Assembly: GCA_000934455.1 (NCBI GenBank)
Contig: KN883555.1
Coordinates: forward strand, 1 to 64,000
Reading direction: 5' to 3'
DNA from: Apostichopus parvimensis
Taxonomy: Eukaryota > Echinodermata > Holothuroidea > Aspidochirotida > Stichopodidae
DNA length: 64,000 nucleotides
The translations under genes and the position numbers were made by a program. Positions 49,901 to 59,999 of this stretch are shown here, piece by piece; the first letter of the stretch is position 1, and the number at the start of each line of letters is the position of its first letter. A model generated the notes under the pieces. That model saw nothing but the letters and a program-made list of their open reading frames with translations. It was not told the origin of the DNA and did not search any database.

Positions 49901-52900
49901 ATCATCTTTCCCACTTAATCCAGGGATTAATTAATTAATTAATTTTGGTACCGATGTAGACATTAGAAAGGGTCATTCACTAGAAAAAGGAGCAATAATG
50001 AGACCCGAAAGCTTTCCCATCCCAGCTATTGATGAAAATGATGAAAGAAAACTAATAAGAAAAGAAAAATGCAAAATGAGAGAAAAATTAAACAGGAAAG
50101 TAAATTAAAATAGTGATAAGAATTTTCAGACAACACCGGGCATATTTACATTTAGGCAGAGAACTCTTTTGGCACCATTATCAACAAAACCTGACAATCC
50201 CTTCAAATGTATTTAGGGTGAAAATGGTGATCCGTGGTTGACTTTCTGAAAGGAACCATCAACCACCTTTTCTCTGAAATAGTATGACTACAAGTCAACG
50301 TTGTAAATATCAGTCACAGATCATGTCATCCATTCACCTCTCGACAGCTTTGAAATATTGATAAAATATTTCTCCAAATATTAACCAAACTTTCGATTTT
50401 CTGAGCACCTTGAAGTAGAATGATACATACGGCGTATACCTTATTGACCACCTTCTGTAAATTCCCTTTGTGACCTTTTTGGAATCAATTCTCGTTTTTC
50501 AATCAATCTTAAAGCTTTCGTGACAAGGACTAAACCTTGAAGTACAATCAAACACTACTAAATAACTCCCTACTAAATGCAGGAAACATAGAGGGCAGTT
50601 GAGATCTGTTGTGTCGAGTCGACGAGACACATGTCTGCTATTAACTGCACTGCTCATGAAAGCTTGTCATCTTTTAATGGCAATCTTGGCTTATTGCAAA
50701 GAGAAATAAAAGCTTCATAAACTGAGTTCACCCACAGGGGTACCTAATACACATGTGCATTCATGTGTTCTTTCAGGGTTATACTATTGTACACTAGCAG
50801 CATGTCCAAAATCCAACACCCATGTTCATGCCAGTTTGCAATTTCATGGATTAACTATGCGAGATATAAACACACACACACATATTGTATTTGCGCAAAC
50901 TGTACTGCGAAGTACCCAAGGCCTTTTTTTTTAATTATTATTTTTATTTAATTTTTTTTTAAATTTAATTTTTTTTAAATTTTAAAATTTAAATTTAATT
51001 TAAATTATTATTATTATTATTTTTTTTTAGGAATGTTGTGCTCACTGAAGTCAATACACTATCAGCAATATGGACCCCTTCAGTACTGATACAATGTAAA
51101 ACAAAACATTGTAAGAATATTGCATTGGTATCTATCAGAGTCCTTTTTACATTATGTCTGTTGGAGTCTATTAATAGCATATTTAAAAAAAAAAAAAAGG
51201 ACAATTTCAAATTATGGTGCGGGATTTTTTGGAAAATGCCTTGTGGGGAATCTAGTGGGAGTAGTGGAAAACTACCACATTAGTTTTTTAGTGCTTTTAT
51301 TACCTAATATTCTAACCTGAGGTAACTAACACAGAGGTGTTGTATTCATATCTCAGTAGTAAGTGCTTTGCTTGACTCTTCAAGGATAAAAGGAAATGCA
51401 NNNNNNNNNNNNNNNNNNNNNNNNNNNNNNNNNNNNNNNNNNNNNNNNNNNNNNNNNNNNNNNNNNNNNNNNNNNNNNNNNNNNNNNNNNNNNNNNNNNN
51501 NNNNNNNNNNNNNNNNNNNNNNNNNNNNNNNNNNNNNNNNNNNNNNNNNNNNNNNNNNNNNNNNNNNNNNNNNNNNNNNNNNNNNNNNNNNNNNNNNNNN
51601 NNNNNNNNNNNNNNNNNNNNNNNNNNNNNNNNNNNNNNNNNNNNNNNNNNNNNNNNNTAATGTTAGAGGGCGGCATGTTTCGGTCCGTAGTGAAACGGAA
51701 TGCCCTCTAACTTTGAGTAATTCACCCACACGCGCCACATTTCGCAGTAGATGAGCAGGTTGTTAACAGTTCTTTTCTCTCCTTGATTAAGCATACCACG
51801 TTTAAGTATTTGGATCTGTCAGTGACCCTCTGGCCCTGCACTGGTCACCAACCTCCCCCCTACCCTCCCTCCCATCCCTCCAACCTCTTGTTACAATTTC
51901 CACAAAGGTATGGAACATTATCTATTCTTAATGTCATACATACATCGATGAGGTTGACCTACAGTAACCCCAACCATGCTATATCACTCTGTACTGGAAC
52001 TATTAAAGATATTTGGGATATTAAAATTCCACATCTCCTTTGGTCATATATCATTTTCTGTTGTTCCAGAGTAGCTGTTATAGTAATGGCAGAAACTTGT
52101 TAAAAACGCTCCCACAATTCTGCGCAATCAGTCTAAGCGAAAAAGTGACAAAGTTTGTCAACTTGCAGCATAATTCTAATAGAATCCTGAAACTAACAGG
52201 TTTGAAAGGGCAATTCCCATCATGCGTGACTTGCTTAATGAGAAAATACCTTTAATATATATAATCAATCATCTTTTTGTCACTTGTGGGTGGCTTTGCT
52301 CAATTTCTATATCACCTTCAAAAAAAATGTAAGGCAGAAATGGGTCTTGATATGACCGTATTAGACTGTCAAATTAAGCAGGAAAGACAGCACTTTTCCA
52401 CCGAAAATAGGGGGGGGGGGCGTTAATACTCTCCACATGTGTGCAGAACACTGAAGCTTTGTAAGATGTACCGAAATTCCTGATGCAGGACAAAAGGAGC
52501 ATCGTCACCCTGGATATGATTCTCAAGGACAACAGTCATCCTCTGTTCAAAGAAGAAGTGAGCGTACCAAAGACAGAAGTGAACCTCAATCTCCAAAGAT
52601 TTTAAAAAAAGAAAATTTTAAACTGACTGAATTTCATTATGAATGATCACCATCCCCCCATCCCCCCCCCAAAAAAAACAAAAACATTTTCCTGCCAGTC
52701 TTTTTATCCACTTTAAATACCAACCTGCTTTCTTTCGCTCAATTTTTGCTTTGGTCCCTGTGGTGTACGCAGAGTGATGTAAAGATCTAGTCATCTCGGG
52801 GCTCTTGGAGTCCTGTCTGGGAGGAAACAAGTCATCGCCATCGTTCTCTTGATCCAGAGACTCGACGCTGGGAGTCAGGATGGTGACCTTTGGCCTCAGG

Positions 52901-55900
52901 TGAACTGTGTCGGTGGTTATGGTGGAAGTAGCCGAAGAGAGCGCTGTGGTGACGCTCTCGAGTAGCGCCCTCGCCTTGTCCTCCTGTTCCTGTGTCTGTG
53001 CATTTTGTTCATCTACAGCTGTAAGTGCAAAGACATCAAAGACTCCTAAAAATCTGTCCTTTGCAGAATTGAAAAATACCTCAAGCTACACCAAAAGTTC
53101 AGCATATCTATTGTAATCTCCAGTTGCTTTTAGGAAGTGCAGCTCCCCCCATACCCTTCCCTCCCTCCCTCCTCTCTCTAATGGTGCTTTGTGAGTGGGG
53201 GTAGTGCAGGCCCACCTCGTACCCTTCTTTACAAACTTACCTTTCTCAGTTTGTTCTATGATTTGTCTGACTGCTTTCTTGAGACTATTCGCTCTGGACA
53301 TCAGGGCGTCCCTGGGCTTGAAGACCCTGTGTGATACCGATGGGCCTGCCATCGTATCCACCCTATCATTCTCTGATTCACCCTCCCTACTGTCCGCCGC
53401 CTCCCTCGTCTCCTTTTCGCTCTCGTCGGTCTTCTCGCTCTTCTCCGTGTCGTGTTTCTCAAAGAGGTCAAAGGTCACCACCGGCACATTAGTCTCTACC
53501 GCAGCTGGAGCTGTGATTGTTGCGTGGGATTCTTCTCTCAATGCTTTGAGCAGTAGGTCAAGTTTGTTGTTTAATATATCACACTGGAAATCAGACAAAA
53601 ATAAAAAGTTAAAAAACGAAAATCAGCCTCAATGACTATCAGAGGTTGGGGAGAGGTGAGGGGAGGGGTTGGGGGAGGACATTGTATAGGAGCAGCATCA
53701 GCAGTTCATCAAACATTTATTAAACTCTTACAAAATTGGCTATTTCTGTTAGCCAGGTTGATGTTTATTAAGCTAACAATTTATACTACTCTCTCATAAT
53801 ATTGTTCAGTGCTACTGTTGCAAGGTCTATCACCCACACTGCTTCACACAAGGTCTCACCACTCGCAAAATTGGCAATTGTGTCGAGAATGGACTAATAG
53901 GTTTTGCTTCCTTATAAATTCTCCAGCATCGATGCAGCGAAACTCTCACCTTCCCCTCGTTTCCACATTTCATAAGATAACTGATCGTTTGTGCCACTTC
54001 TTGCTAACGATTCCGCTTACTCCCTGTGCTTTCAATTCATGTGGTATACCTGTATCGATGCAGGAAAACTCTCAACTTGCCCTCATTTCCACACTTCCAA
54101 TGATAACTGATTGTTTGTTTTGCCACTTCTTGTTACTACCTTTGCTTTCACTTTCACTTCATGTATTAAACCCACATCATTGCAGCTACACTCGTTTACC
54201 ACTTCCTCAATTAACCATTTCTGATGGCACTTGACAAATTATTTCACTTGTTGCTCAACATGCTACTGATTTCCCTGGCAATTGCTTCTTGTAGTACCCA
54301 CGTCATTGCGGTAGACCCTTACCTTCCCATCGTTGGTTATTTCTGAGTCCTCTTACACTGATTAAACCAAAGAAACTGATTTACACTACTGGCTACATGG
54401 TCTTATGTTCACAATCATACCCACATCATTGTAGCAAAACTCTCACCAATCCCTCAATGGGCCACTATATTTACTTACTTCACAAAAGGACCAGATACTA
54501 TACATTAACGGTAACTAAGGACATTGGAAGGCATTCTCAGCTTCTTTGAAACTCACCTTTTCTTTCATAACTTGTGATTCTGTAGAGGAATGACTGCTGT
54601 CTTCGTATGACCTTCCGACCTTGGCGACAAAGTCTCGCACAGTTTCACATAAAACTCTGAAAGAAATGCAAAAGTGTTTCTGATGCTTGTCTTTGACACA
54701 ACTCAGACATTGATTTCCATTTTAAACAGAGTTTGGGACATAATATTTCCAAAACAAGGGGAACGGGTTAAACATATGGAAGACTAAACGACCAGACTTG
54801 AATGTCCCAAACAAATAGAAAGATTTATAATCTGAAAATTTTTTTACAACTTGGCTATGGAATATCTCTGCATGTGACAGACCAATCAGGGTGTACGCTA
54901 ATAAATGAGATAAACTGTCATCTAGAAAGCAACTCACTCTGCAGAAGTGATGACCTCCGAACTTTCACCGCACTGGAGAATTTTTGTGAGATGGTTTGCG
55001 ACAGAGTTCTCGTACTCTGTTATTTCTTGCACTTTTTCAAGTTCTTCCACTCTCTCTGGGTTATCCAGTTCTGTCAGGCTCGTTTCGGGATTATGTTGGG
55101 GGGAAGCCTCCGGAGATCCAACACTGTCTGCTGACAGGGTGGCTAGGGGTGTCTCCTGGGTCCACAAACTCCACCTGGAAAACCAGGTAAAGGACAGGCA
55201 TGCTTTAAGGCCACGTGATCTTCTTGACGGTGTAACTAAAACAGTGTAGTTTATGGCATCAATAACCAAACTCATGTATGTTTAATAGTTAATAATAATA
55301 ATAATAAAAATAAACAATATTTGCTTTTTATATAGCGCTTTATACCAGCGATAGGGCTCAAAGCGCTTTACAGACGTTATTTTACCCCTGGTCAATGATA
55401 ACCTGTCCCAGAGACAATCCTTCCAGTCGGCAGCAGTTATACTGTATACTGCGCCCAATGACAAGTTACCTCACTGGGTACCCATTTAACCCCTGGGTGG
55501 AGAGAGTCAAGTGAGATAAAGCATCTTGCCCAAGGACACAACGTAATGAACTAGGCAGGAATCGAACCAGCAATCCTTGGATCACGAGTCTGACGCCTTA
55601 GCCAATTGGCCACCACGCTCTCTATTGATATAGTGTTACTTCCCGTACCCACTCCACCTGGCCTAATGTTAACACAATAATTATGGCATGCTTAAAAATA
55701 CTCAAAGCAGATGTACCGTAGGTCTTTGCCTAATTTTGAATATCAAAATCTGTACTGGAGGTGTTGCTGTCATAGCTTTTTAAGGCTAGTTTCCCAGGAG
55801 GTTTAAACAAGTGGTACAGGAAGAAACTTTCATCCTATTATCCACATCCCTGCTAGGAAATATCCTTAGGATATTTGTGAAGGATATTTACATCATAGGA

Positions 55901-58900
55901 ACTGTGTCCCTTTTTTCATGGAAATGTACTTTCTATAGGATGTATCCTTATCATGAAGCCTTTTTGTGATATTAAAGGTGATAGTTAATAGAGTGGCTGT
56001 CATGAATAATTCATTAGTTGTATCTGGTTCTACGAGCATTAGTGTTGTATAAACAAGTGTAGTCGATTTAATGTATTCCGAAATTTTGTGGTGTTTACCA
56101 AAACTGATGTAAAAATTTCTGCACTAGTAGTGGGAGCCAACATCCTGATAGCATGTGTAAAAGCATGCCTGAAGCTTTATGAATGCATCTGTAAACAGCC
56201 GGAAATGAGTCGCAAGTGTCTTCCCTCAAAATATGTCCACACGACAAAATATGTCCATAGAAAGAACGTAAAATTCTTAAATAGAAATTTGCATTTGTCA
56301 TTGAATTCAGGTTACACAGACATTTAAAGCCCAAAATTTGCAGTTGTATTAAAGTTCCAAGACAAATCAACATCAAAATTATAAAATTGGAAGCAAATAA
56401 TTTGAAGAACATGTACCATCATGACATCATCATGACATCACAGACCAGTTATATATCTTACACAAAATAAAGTCACCTTCAAACAACCATATCTTGAGCT
56501 AAGATCAAAACATTGAGATGAATTTATTTCTATTTACAAGTAATGTGGAGGACTTCTGTTTTTTCCTACCTGAATATTTCTTTTAATGGGATATTGTAGT
56601 GGCAGGCAATGTAACATCAATCTTTAGGAGAAAAATATTCCACCCTATCTGGTGAGAAACGCCATCTCTAAAACACCCCATCTCAACTCCATTAATCCTA
56701 ACTCGAAATATGATTGATTGAATGTAACCTAATTTGATTGGCTGCACCCTAAATCCTTCTGGGGAGTGGAGCACAGTGGGTGTTCTATGATGTCACCACT
56801 GCAGCTGTTCTTTAAAAAAGAAATTGGATACCTTTGGAATATCTGATTCGTCGCTGTCATTGCTCTCTGTAGATAGAATTTCATCAAACTGAAACTGTTT
56901 TGGTAGAAATTTGATGTTTTTGCTCTTTGAACAAAACATTTTCAGCTGAATTGCTGCAATTCTGTTGCTACCATTCTAAATGTTGCAAGGATGTGGTTTG
57001 GACCTAAATTTTCCAGCATTTTGTGAAGCAGTCGACTTCAGCGACTGGAAAATATCCCTTTAAACTGGAGAGCAATGTCCTTGCTGACAACTAGTGAAAA
57101 CATGCAGCCTTCTTACCTCACACCCCTCTCTTTCTGAAATAGCCAAAGATATTTATACGCATTTCGACGAAACTTTGAATACAGCTAATCTGCCCTTTAC
57201 GTTCTATATCTATTCAATTATGGCCGGCTTAGCATTTTCTACGAGAAAAAATTTTTCGAATCGATGCCGAGCAAGGACAGATCTAACGCAGGCAGTCATC
57301 CCCGAGAGCCTCCGGACGTCACGGGCAAAGTCAGTCAATCAGCAGATATGCCAAAATAATATTCCGGGAAATGAGACGGAGGCCGGTCTTTACCTGTCTA
57401 ACATTTTCGTGCTGGCTCTCTCCAGTTTCTCCAGAATGGCAGGTAGGATTGCGTCGTCGTCGCAGGTCGTTCCCCATCCGAGGACTCGAGCAAGATCATT
57501 TCCTGTCCCCAACGGAAGGACCCCAATCTGACACTGAAAATTGATTAGATGATTAAAAATAGATGCCAGTGATTCTTCATTGCACAGCATTTCTTTATCG
57601 ATATATTATGAAGAAGGAGAAGAAACAGCGAATACGGGACCATATTCGAGGAGAACTTATTGCCGTAGATAAACTATCGAGTGTATTTAAGCCAAGATTG
57701 ACACATCACGTTGGTTTAAACATGTTGGTTGTTTGAGCCATTCTCCCCGGGTGTCAGTGGGAACGAGTCTAATTTACGACATGGTGACTCGTCACCTTGT
57801 TAACAGGCAGTCGGCTAATATTGATGTGTGTTTATTCATGTTTGTTTTGCCAAAGTTCAACAGAGAGAGAAACACATATCAATCACCACATATATAAATC
57901 TTTGATATGAATCTTCCTGGATTCACAAATTTGATGTTTTTTCCTTTTTAAATTAAAACAAAGGTCGCTTCATTTGATAATACACCCTTTGGGGGAAATG
58001 GCGTACTTTTGTTAACATCAACAATGTGATTATTCATCCTACGATGGTGAACGAATCAATAAATCTCACTTTCAATTTTTACGACATTTACAAAAGGTGA
58101 GAGGTACCAGTAACTTTGGTAGAATCACATATAATGGGCATAGAGAGAAACAAGAATTATGCAAAAACAGGGGCACAAAGCTATCCTGATGTGTCGCACA
58201 CACAAGAGAGAGCTAGAGAGAGAATTAACAGGAGAAGAAGGCTGAGGCCAGGAGGTAGACAGTCAACAGAAAGCAAAATTGATGACATTGTCACAAAAAA
58301 AATGGTGATTACTGAGACGTGTCAAATAGTAACTACGAACCAGAACTGTCGCCACTAGTGATAACTCATATCCCACAGACAATGAAAGGATGTAATACAT
58401 CAGGCAGGCAGGCAGGGAGTTATTTTTACGACCACGAATGTGGGAGAAGCCCGCTAGGGATTATGGATTACACCTTAAACGTCATTTGGCTTCCAATTCA
58501 ACATTTTAACTCACAATTTGGAATCATTTTCAATTTAGAAAATATAAAAAAAAACATTTTTTAAAAATGAAAAAATACAGAACAGAATGATAGTCAGCTA
58601 CAAAATGGATGAAGGTATTAGGGTTGTGTTATAATCTTTGTTGTTCTTGTTATCTAGTATCTACATTGTTTTAGTTTGAATATGCACTAGTATGCATGAA
58701 ATCAAAACTTGAACATAGCCTGCACATATGCCGGTGGTGACGATATTTTCTATATCTCACACCCCGCAATTTCATCAATTTCATCAAAATCATCCCACTG
58801 CTGTCACCAGTTGCAAAATGGATAAAGGAAAGAATATAAGAAGGTATAATACAAAGAAAAAAATACACACACCAGATTGTGAGTTACAGTGTACAAATTA

Positions 58901-59999
58901 TTTTGGATCTGACAAATTTAATATCGAGTACACCCCTGAACTTTAATAATGAAGAGAAAAAGGAAAAAAAGTTGCCCATAACCACAACTTAAAGGAGTAA
59001 CATCTGATACGATGATGTTACAGTAACTATCATAATTACCTGTTTATGAAGGTCCATCTTGTCGATATGAGATAACACCCAACCGATACTGCCGTCACCA
59101 CCACAGACTAAAATGCGGAATGTTGTGAAGTTTTGGAATAGCCGCAGCCTACGAGGACGATAATAAAGACGTGTGACAATTGGGTATTACATTAGTAGTA
59201 GAAACAGCAGATCCACAACTCAGAACGGTTATCATGACGACATATTCAAGTAAAAAAGTCCCAATTATTGAAGCTTTGTGTTAAGCTACCTTCATTTAAG
59301 TCGCAGTGTTCTTTTAATAAAATTGATGAAGTTGTCTAGAAAATATATGAAGAAATAAGTATAATGAATATCAGTAAAATGATTGAATTAATAAATTAGA
59401 TGAAATTATTTGAAGGAACTTCAACCATGCTGTGGTACAATGACTTTTAAAACTGAAGTCGATACAAATACTTCAGGTAGTTTTAATTATTAGCATATAT
59501 AATGACCATATCAGAGCAAACTGTCTGACAATGCCTTTTCATCAGTAAGAATAAATTTTGACTATTAGTCAAGATTGCCGGTTAAGAGTTATTCGTATCA
59601 ACATTTTGATCAAAGTTAAGTCAAAATGTTACTATCAATTGTGCCTGTTGCTCAAACCATTCATCATTTATCTGATAAATCACAAAATCTGATAGAGATT
59701 AGTGAGTGGCTATTAGTGTCTACTGTCGCAGCTTACCCCATGTATGGGCCACCATTCATCAAATCAAACACTTGCACCGGGTTCAGCAGTTGTCTAAAGC
59801 GACGTAGAAACTTGACACCTTGGTTGTCCCCACTCTTCGAGTTGACGAAGACCAACAAGGGGCTCCCGCAACCGTTCTTGGATGCCTGCCAATATCCGTC
59901 AGAGTCCATCGAATTGAGGGCCGGAGGTGGGATCAGAGAAAGACGACAGTCTCCAAGGGAGCACTTGGCTGGGAAATGACCTTTGCACCCGATGTGTAT
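28797..59999 (-). CDS. DGKD/DGKH-like: diacylglycerol kinase, type II (delta/eta-like), C-terminal 1035 aa in twenty exons
   Basis: Phosphorylates diacylglycerol to phosphatidic acid, ending DAG signalling to protein kinase C. In order, with residues counted from the first visible codon: end of the second C1 zinc finger (1-18), linker [12 protein letters not shown], catalytic subdomain (about 46-175) with [19 protein letters not shown]-binding [11 protein letters not shown] and [16 protein letters not shown], a long Ser/Glu-rich insert (about 195-535) that splits the catalytic domain as in delta, eta and kappa, the accessory subdomain (about 540-765) with [16 protein letters not shown] and [20 protein letters not shown], a helical region, a basic stretch, and a SAM domain (about 955-1020) with [18 protein letters not shown] and [13 protein letters not shown]. 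The SAM domain separates it from kappa; in delta it drives polymerisation. It is probably the single ancestor-like gene of vertebrate DGKD/DGKH. All twenty exons agree in phase. The PH domain and first C1 lie beyond the right edge. Confidence 0.95.
29800..29942 (-). CDS. DGK exon: SAM domain, first part
   Basis: [20 protein letters not shown], then [20 protein letters not shown] and ERRDLK. The WLE..L.EY...F...DI.G..LL.L pattern is the SAM core. Donor AAG|GTAATG. Confidence 0.95.
30355..30463 (-). CDS. DGK exon: basic linker before SAM
   Basis: [20 protein letters not shown], then [16 protein letters not shown]. Matches the TVFRIVPKFKKEK stretch of delta in position and basic charge. The conserved serines could be phosphorylated (inference). 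Confidence 0.85.
30830..30943 (-). CDS. DGK exon: post-catalytic helix 4
   Basis: [20 protein letters not shown], then [18 protein letters not shown]. Corresponds to the ERVSNALHSVEVELQKL helix of delta. Donor TCG|GTGAGA. Confidence 0.8.
31783..31878 (-). CDS. DGK exon: post-catalytic helix 3
   Basis: [20 protein letters not shown], then [12 protein letters not shown]. 32 codons, phase 0 on both sides, acceptor TTTATTCGCAG and donor TTG|GTAAGT. Confidence 0.82.
32548..32580. repeat. TC dinucleotide microsatellite
   Basis: About fifteen TC units, slightly interrupted, in a DGK intron. Confidence 0.9.
32758..32869 (-). CDS. DGK exon: post-catalytic helix 2
   Basis: [20 protein letters not shown], then [17 protein letters not shown]. 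Helical and less conserved; placed by phase and by strong splice sites. Confidence 0.82.
33223..33350 (-). CDS. DGK exon: post-catalytic helix 1
   Basis: [20 protein letters not shown], then [20 protein letters not shown]. The AFE.TLKSWE start is conserved in delta/eta. Donor AG|GTAAGT. Confidence 0.9.
33860..33994 (-). CDS. DGK exon: end of accessory subdomain
   Basis: [20 protein letters not shown], then [20 protein letters not shown] and LVRDK. The QVDGEAW..PPG block closes the kinase fold. Confidence 0.95.
35150..35263 (-). CDS. DGK exon: accessory subdomain
   Basis: [20 protein letters not shown], then [18 protein letters not shown]. Nearly identical to vertebrate delta/eta. Phase 0 on both sides. 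Confidence 0.95.
35264..37634. other. DGK intron without recognised features
   Basis: No exon is supported on either strand. AT-rich with short G runs (36437-36448 and 37291-37312, the latter with 15 consecutive Gs). The stretches around these runs look repeat-like but show no ends or target duplications. Confidence 0.5.
37635..37839 (-). CDS. DGK exon: accessory subdomain middle
   Basis: [20 protein letters not shown], then [18 protein letters not shown] and [20 protein letters not shown], ending TTKEDD. The KEDD-TF..PSFDD junction with the next exon is conserved. Confidence 0.95.
38430..38540 (-). CDS. DGK exon: [11 protein letters not shown] motif
   Basis: [20 protein letters not shown], then [16 protein letters not shown]. 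This is the most recognisable motif of the accessory subdomain ([15 protein letters not shown] in vertebrates). Confidence 0.96.
38732..38843 (-). CDS. DGK exon: start of accessory catalytic subdomain
   Basis: [20 protein letters not shown], then [16 protein letters not shown]. It aligns with the [21 protein letters not shown] region of delta. Donor GT|GTAAGT; two bases carry over to give V-DGF. Confidence 0.88.
39535..39695. mobile_element. hairpin (foldback) element
   Basis: Left arm about 39550-39618 and right arm about 39626-39690 are imperfect inverted copies around a short centre. Examples are AATAATGAATGGTT against AACCATTCATTATT, TGCAATAGTGCAAATATTTC against GAAATATTTGCACTATTGCA, and TTGAAAGATG against CATCTTTCAA. 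The inner arm is almost perfect over more than 30 bases. It is probably part of a foldback or MITE-type element. TATACAACACCTT (39692-39704) is inverted again near 39909-39922, which may mark a larger unit. Confidence 0.7.
39706..41213. repeat. 1.5 kb duplicated block, left copy
   Basis: Matches 41264-42769 almost base for base (offset 1558). I see only a few differences, clustered near 40897-40908. It runs directly into a 50-N gap. A false duplication from joining two haplotypes is more likely than a recent true tandem copy. Confidence 0.9.
41214..41263. other. assembly gap, 50 N
   Basis: Fifty Ns between two near-identical 1.5 kb blocks. The size matches the other small gap and is probably arbitrary. 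Confidence 0.99.
41264..42769. repeat. 1.5 kb duplicated block, right copy
   Basis: Second copy of 39706-41213. Unlike the left copy it continues through the 59 bp tandem repeat into unique DNA. Short frames inside it, for example 97 codons at 41865-42158, are present in both copies and show no family features. Confidence 0.9.
42711..42829. repeat. 59-60 bp perfect tandem duplication
   Basis: A unit beginning GCTTTTAAAGTTCTGTAATA and ending CATATACTATGGG appears twice head to tail without visible differences. The left 1.5 kb block has only the first unit and then the gap. Confidence 0.9.
43143..44620. repeat. 18 bp minisatellite, about 1.4 kb
   Basis: Unit CATGGGATACTAATCAGC with common variants (TGATCAAC for TAATCAGC, CAAGGG for CATGGG, deletions of a few bases). 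The first 300 bases are looser, then roughly 65 units follow. Because 18 is a multiple of three, parts stay open on both strands, for example as GILISH repeats. A decayed tail reaches about 44950. Confidence 0.95.
46650..47475. repeat. TTGA/TGAT-rich array with 116 bp higher-order period
   Basis: Built from GATTGATTGAT words. A landmark (GATGAATTGATTGATCAAG) recurs at 46702, 46818, 46934 and 47046, so the higher-order unit is 112-116 bases. Later units are shortened or rearranged. Confidence 0.9.
48255..49060. repeat. 31 bp minisatellite with CRE-like cores
   Basis: Unit about GATGTGATGTCACCCCTCTG plus AGTGAATTAAAA, roughly 26 copies. Most units carry TGATGTCA. Three carry the full CRE palindrome TGACGTCA (48519-48526, 48771-48778, 49027-49034). 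In the first half, variant units (GATGTCGCCCCTCAG, GATGTCACCATTGAATGA) alternate in a repeated order, a sign of higher-order structure. Confidence 0.92.
49307..49438 (-). CDS. DGK exon before the large intron, probable GC donor
   Basis: [20 protein letters not shown], then [20 protein letters not shown] and SYMP. The acceptor is CCCTATGTAG. The best donor in phase is CCAG|GCAAGT, a GC-type site with otherwise ideal consensus. It joins to the next exon as PG-ISGG, in line with the family. Confidence 0.75.
51401..51657. other. assembly gap, 257 N
   Basis: 257 Ns, a measured rather than fixed gap size, inside a DGK intron. Confidence 0.99.
51661..51710. repeat. inverted repeat at gap edge
   Basis: GTTAGAGGGCGGCAT is mirrored by ATGCCCTCTAAC about 20 bases on, with a second inner stem (GTTTC..GAAAC). 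The hairpin touches the right edge of the 257-N gap and may be part of an element mostly hidden in it. Confidence 0.5.
52725..53012 (-). CDS. DGK exon: Ser/Thr-rich linker
   Basis: Open across 96 codons in the phase required by both neighbours: [20 protein letters not shown], then [15 protein letters not shown], ending [10 protein letters not shown]. The donor AG|GTTGGT is weak but gives the right phase. Little family conservation here, as expected for this linker. Confidence 0.75.
53241..53583 (-). CDS. DGK exon: acidic insert with SLKKAVRQ block
   Basis: Starts [20 protein letters not shown], passes through a Glu/Ser/Asp-rich middle and ends [18 protein letters not shown]. The ends match delta/eta ([16 protein letters not shown]) while the middle is free to vary, and is probably disordered. 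One base carries over. Confidence 0.92.
53800..54480. repeat. divergent 124 bp tandem array in a DGK intron
   Basis: A landmark related to TCGATGCAGCRAAACTCTCA (with variants TCATTGCAG, TCATTGCGG, TCATTGTAG) recurs near 53931, 54057, 54179, 54305 and 54428, spacing 122-126 bases. A weaker earlier unit starts near 53805. Units also share CCTCRTTTCCACAYTTC and TGCCACTTCTTG words. The copies are strongly diverged, so the array is old. Confidence 0.75.
54557..54656 (-). CDS. DGK exon: [12 protein letters not shown] helix
   Basis: [20 protein letters not shown], then [13 protein letters not shown]. It matches the LCETVKDFVAKVEKTYD block of vertebrate delta. Acceptor CTTTCAG, donor AAG|GTGAGT. Confidence 0.9.
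54938..55174 (-). CDS. DGK exon: start of catalytic insert
   Basis: Starts [20 protein letters not shown]. Vertebrate delta/eta read DRWSIMTYE here, so the chain departs from the family right after RWS and is about 20 residues longer before rejoining at [12 protein letters not shown] and VITSAE. Donor GA|GTGAGT. Confidence 0.88.
55290..55625 (-). repeat. tRNA-derived SINE (family B)
   Basis: On the minus strand a tRNA-like head starts at about 55622 with box A TGGCCAATTGGCTAAGG and box B GGTTCGATTCC. It is followed by TTGTGTCCTTGGGCAAG and a body that ends in TAAAGCGCTATATAA and an ATT-rich tail (55290-55310). GCGCTATATAA tails are common to SINEs of marine invertebrates and come from a LINE partner. 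It is inserted in a DGK intron in the gene's own orientation. Confidence 0.88.
55626..57393. other. DGK intron, no recognised features
   Basis: AT-rich, with no exon or repeat I can support. Short frames on both strands have no family features. Confidence 0.5.
57394..57533 (-). CDS. DGK exon: [11 protein letters not shown] motif
   Basis: [20 protein letters not shown], then [20 protein letters not shown] and STKMLD. It is the second hallmark of the DAG kinase catalytic domain, with the donor AG|GTAAAG and acceptor AATTTTCAG. Confidence 0.96.
59040..59148 (-). CDS. DGK exon: ATP-binding GGDG motif
   Basis: [20 protein letters not shown], then [16 protein letters not shown]. The GGDG glycine loop is intact. 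Acceptor CCTCGTAG, donor CAG|GTAATT. Confidence 0.96.
59737..59999 (-). CDS. DGK exon: C1 end and start of catalytic domain
   Basis: The acceptor is TTTCTTCAG and the donor GG|GTAAGC. It encodes [20 protein letters not shown] (last Cys residues of the second C1), [12 protein letters not shown], then [20 protein letters not shown] and [16 protein letters not shown]. Two bases carry over to the next exon. Confidence 0.95.

Noticed and set aside
51346-51754. Frames made almost only of unknown residues over the 257-N gap
   Set aside because: No sequence information.
53195-53635. 146-codon plus-strand Ser/Leu-rich frame
   Set aside because: Shadow of the DGK exon 53241-53583 on the other strand.
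57094-57531. 145-codon plus-strand frame
   Set aside because: Shadow of the DGK catalytic exon 57394-57533 plus intron.
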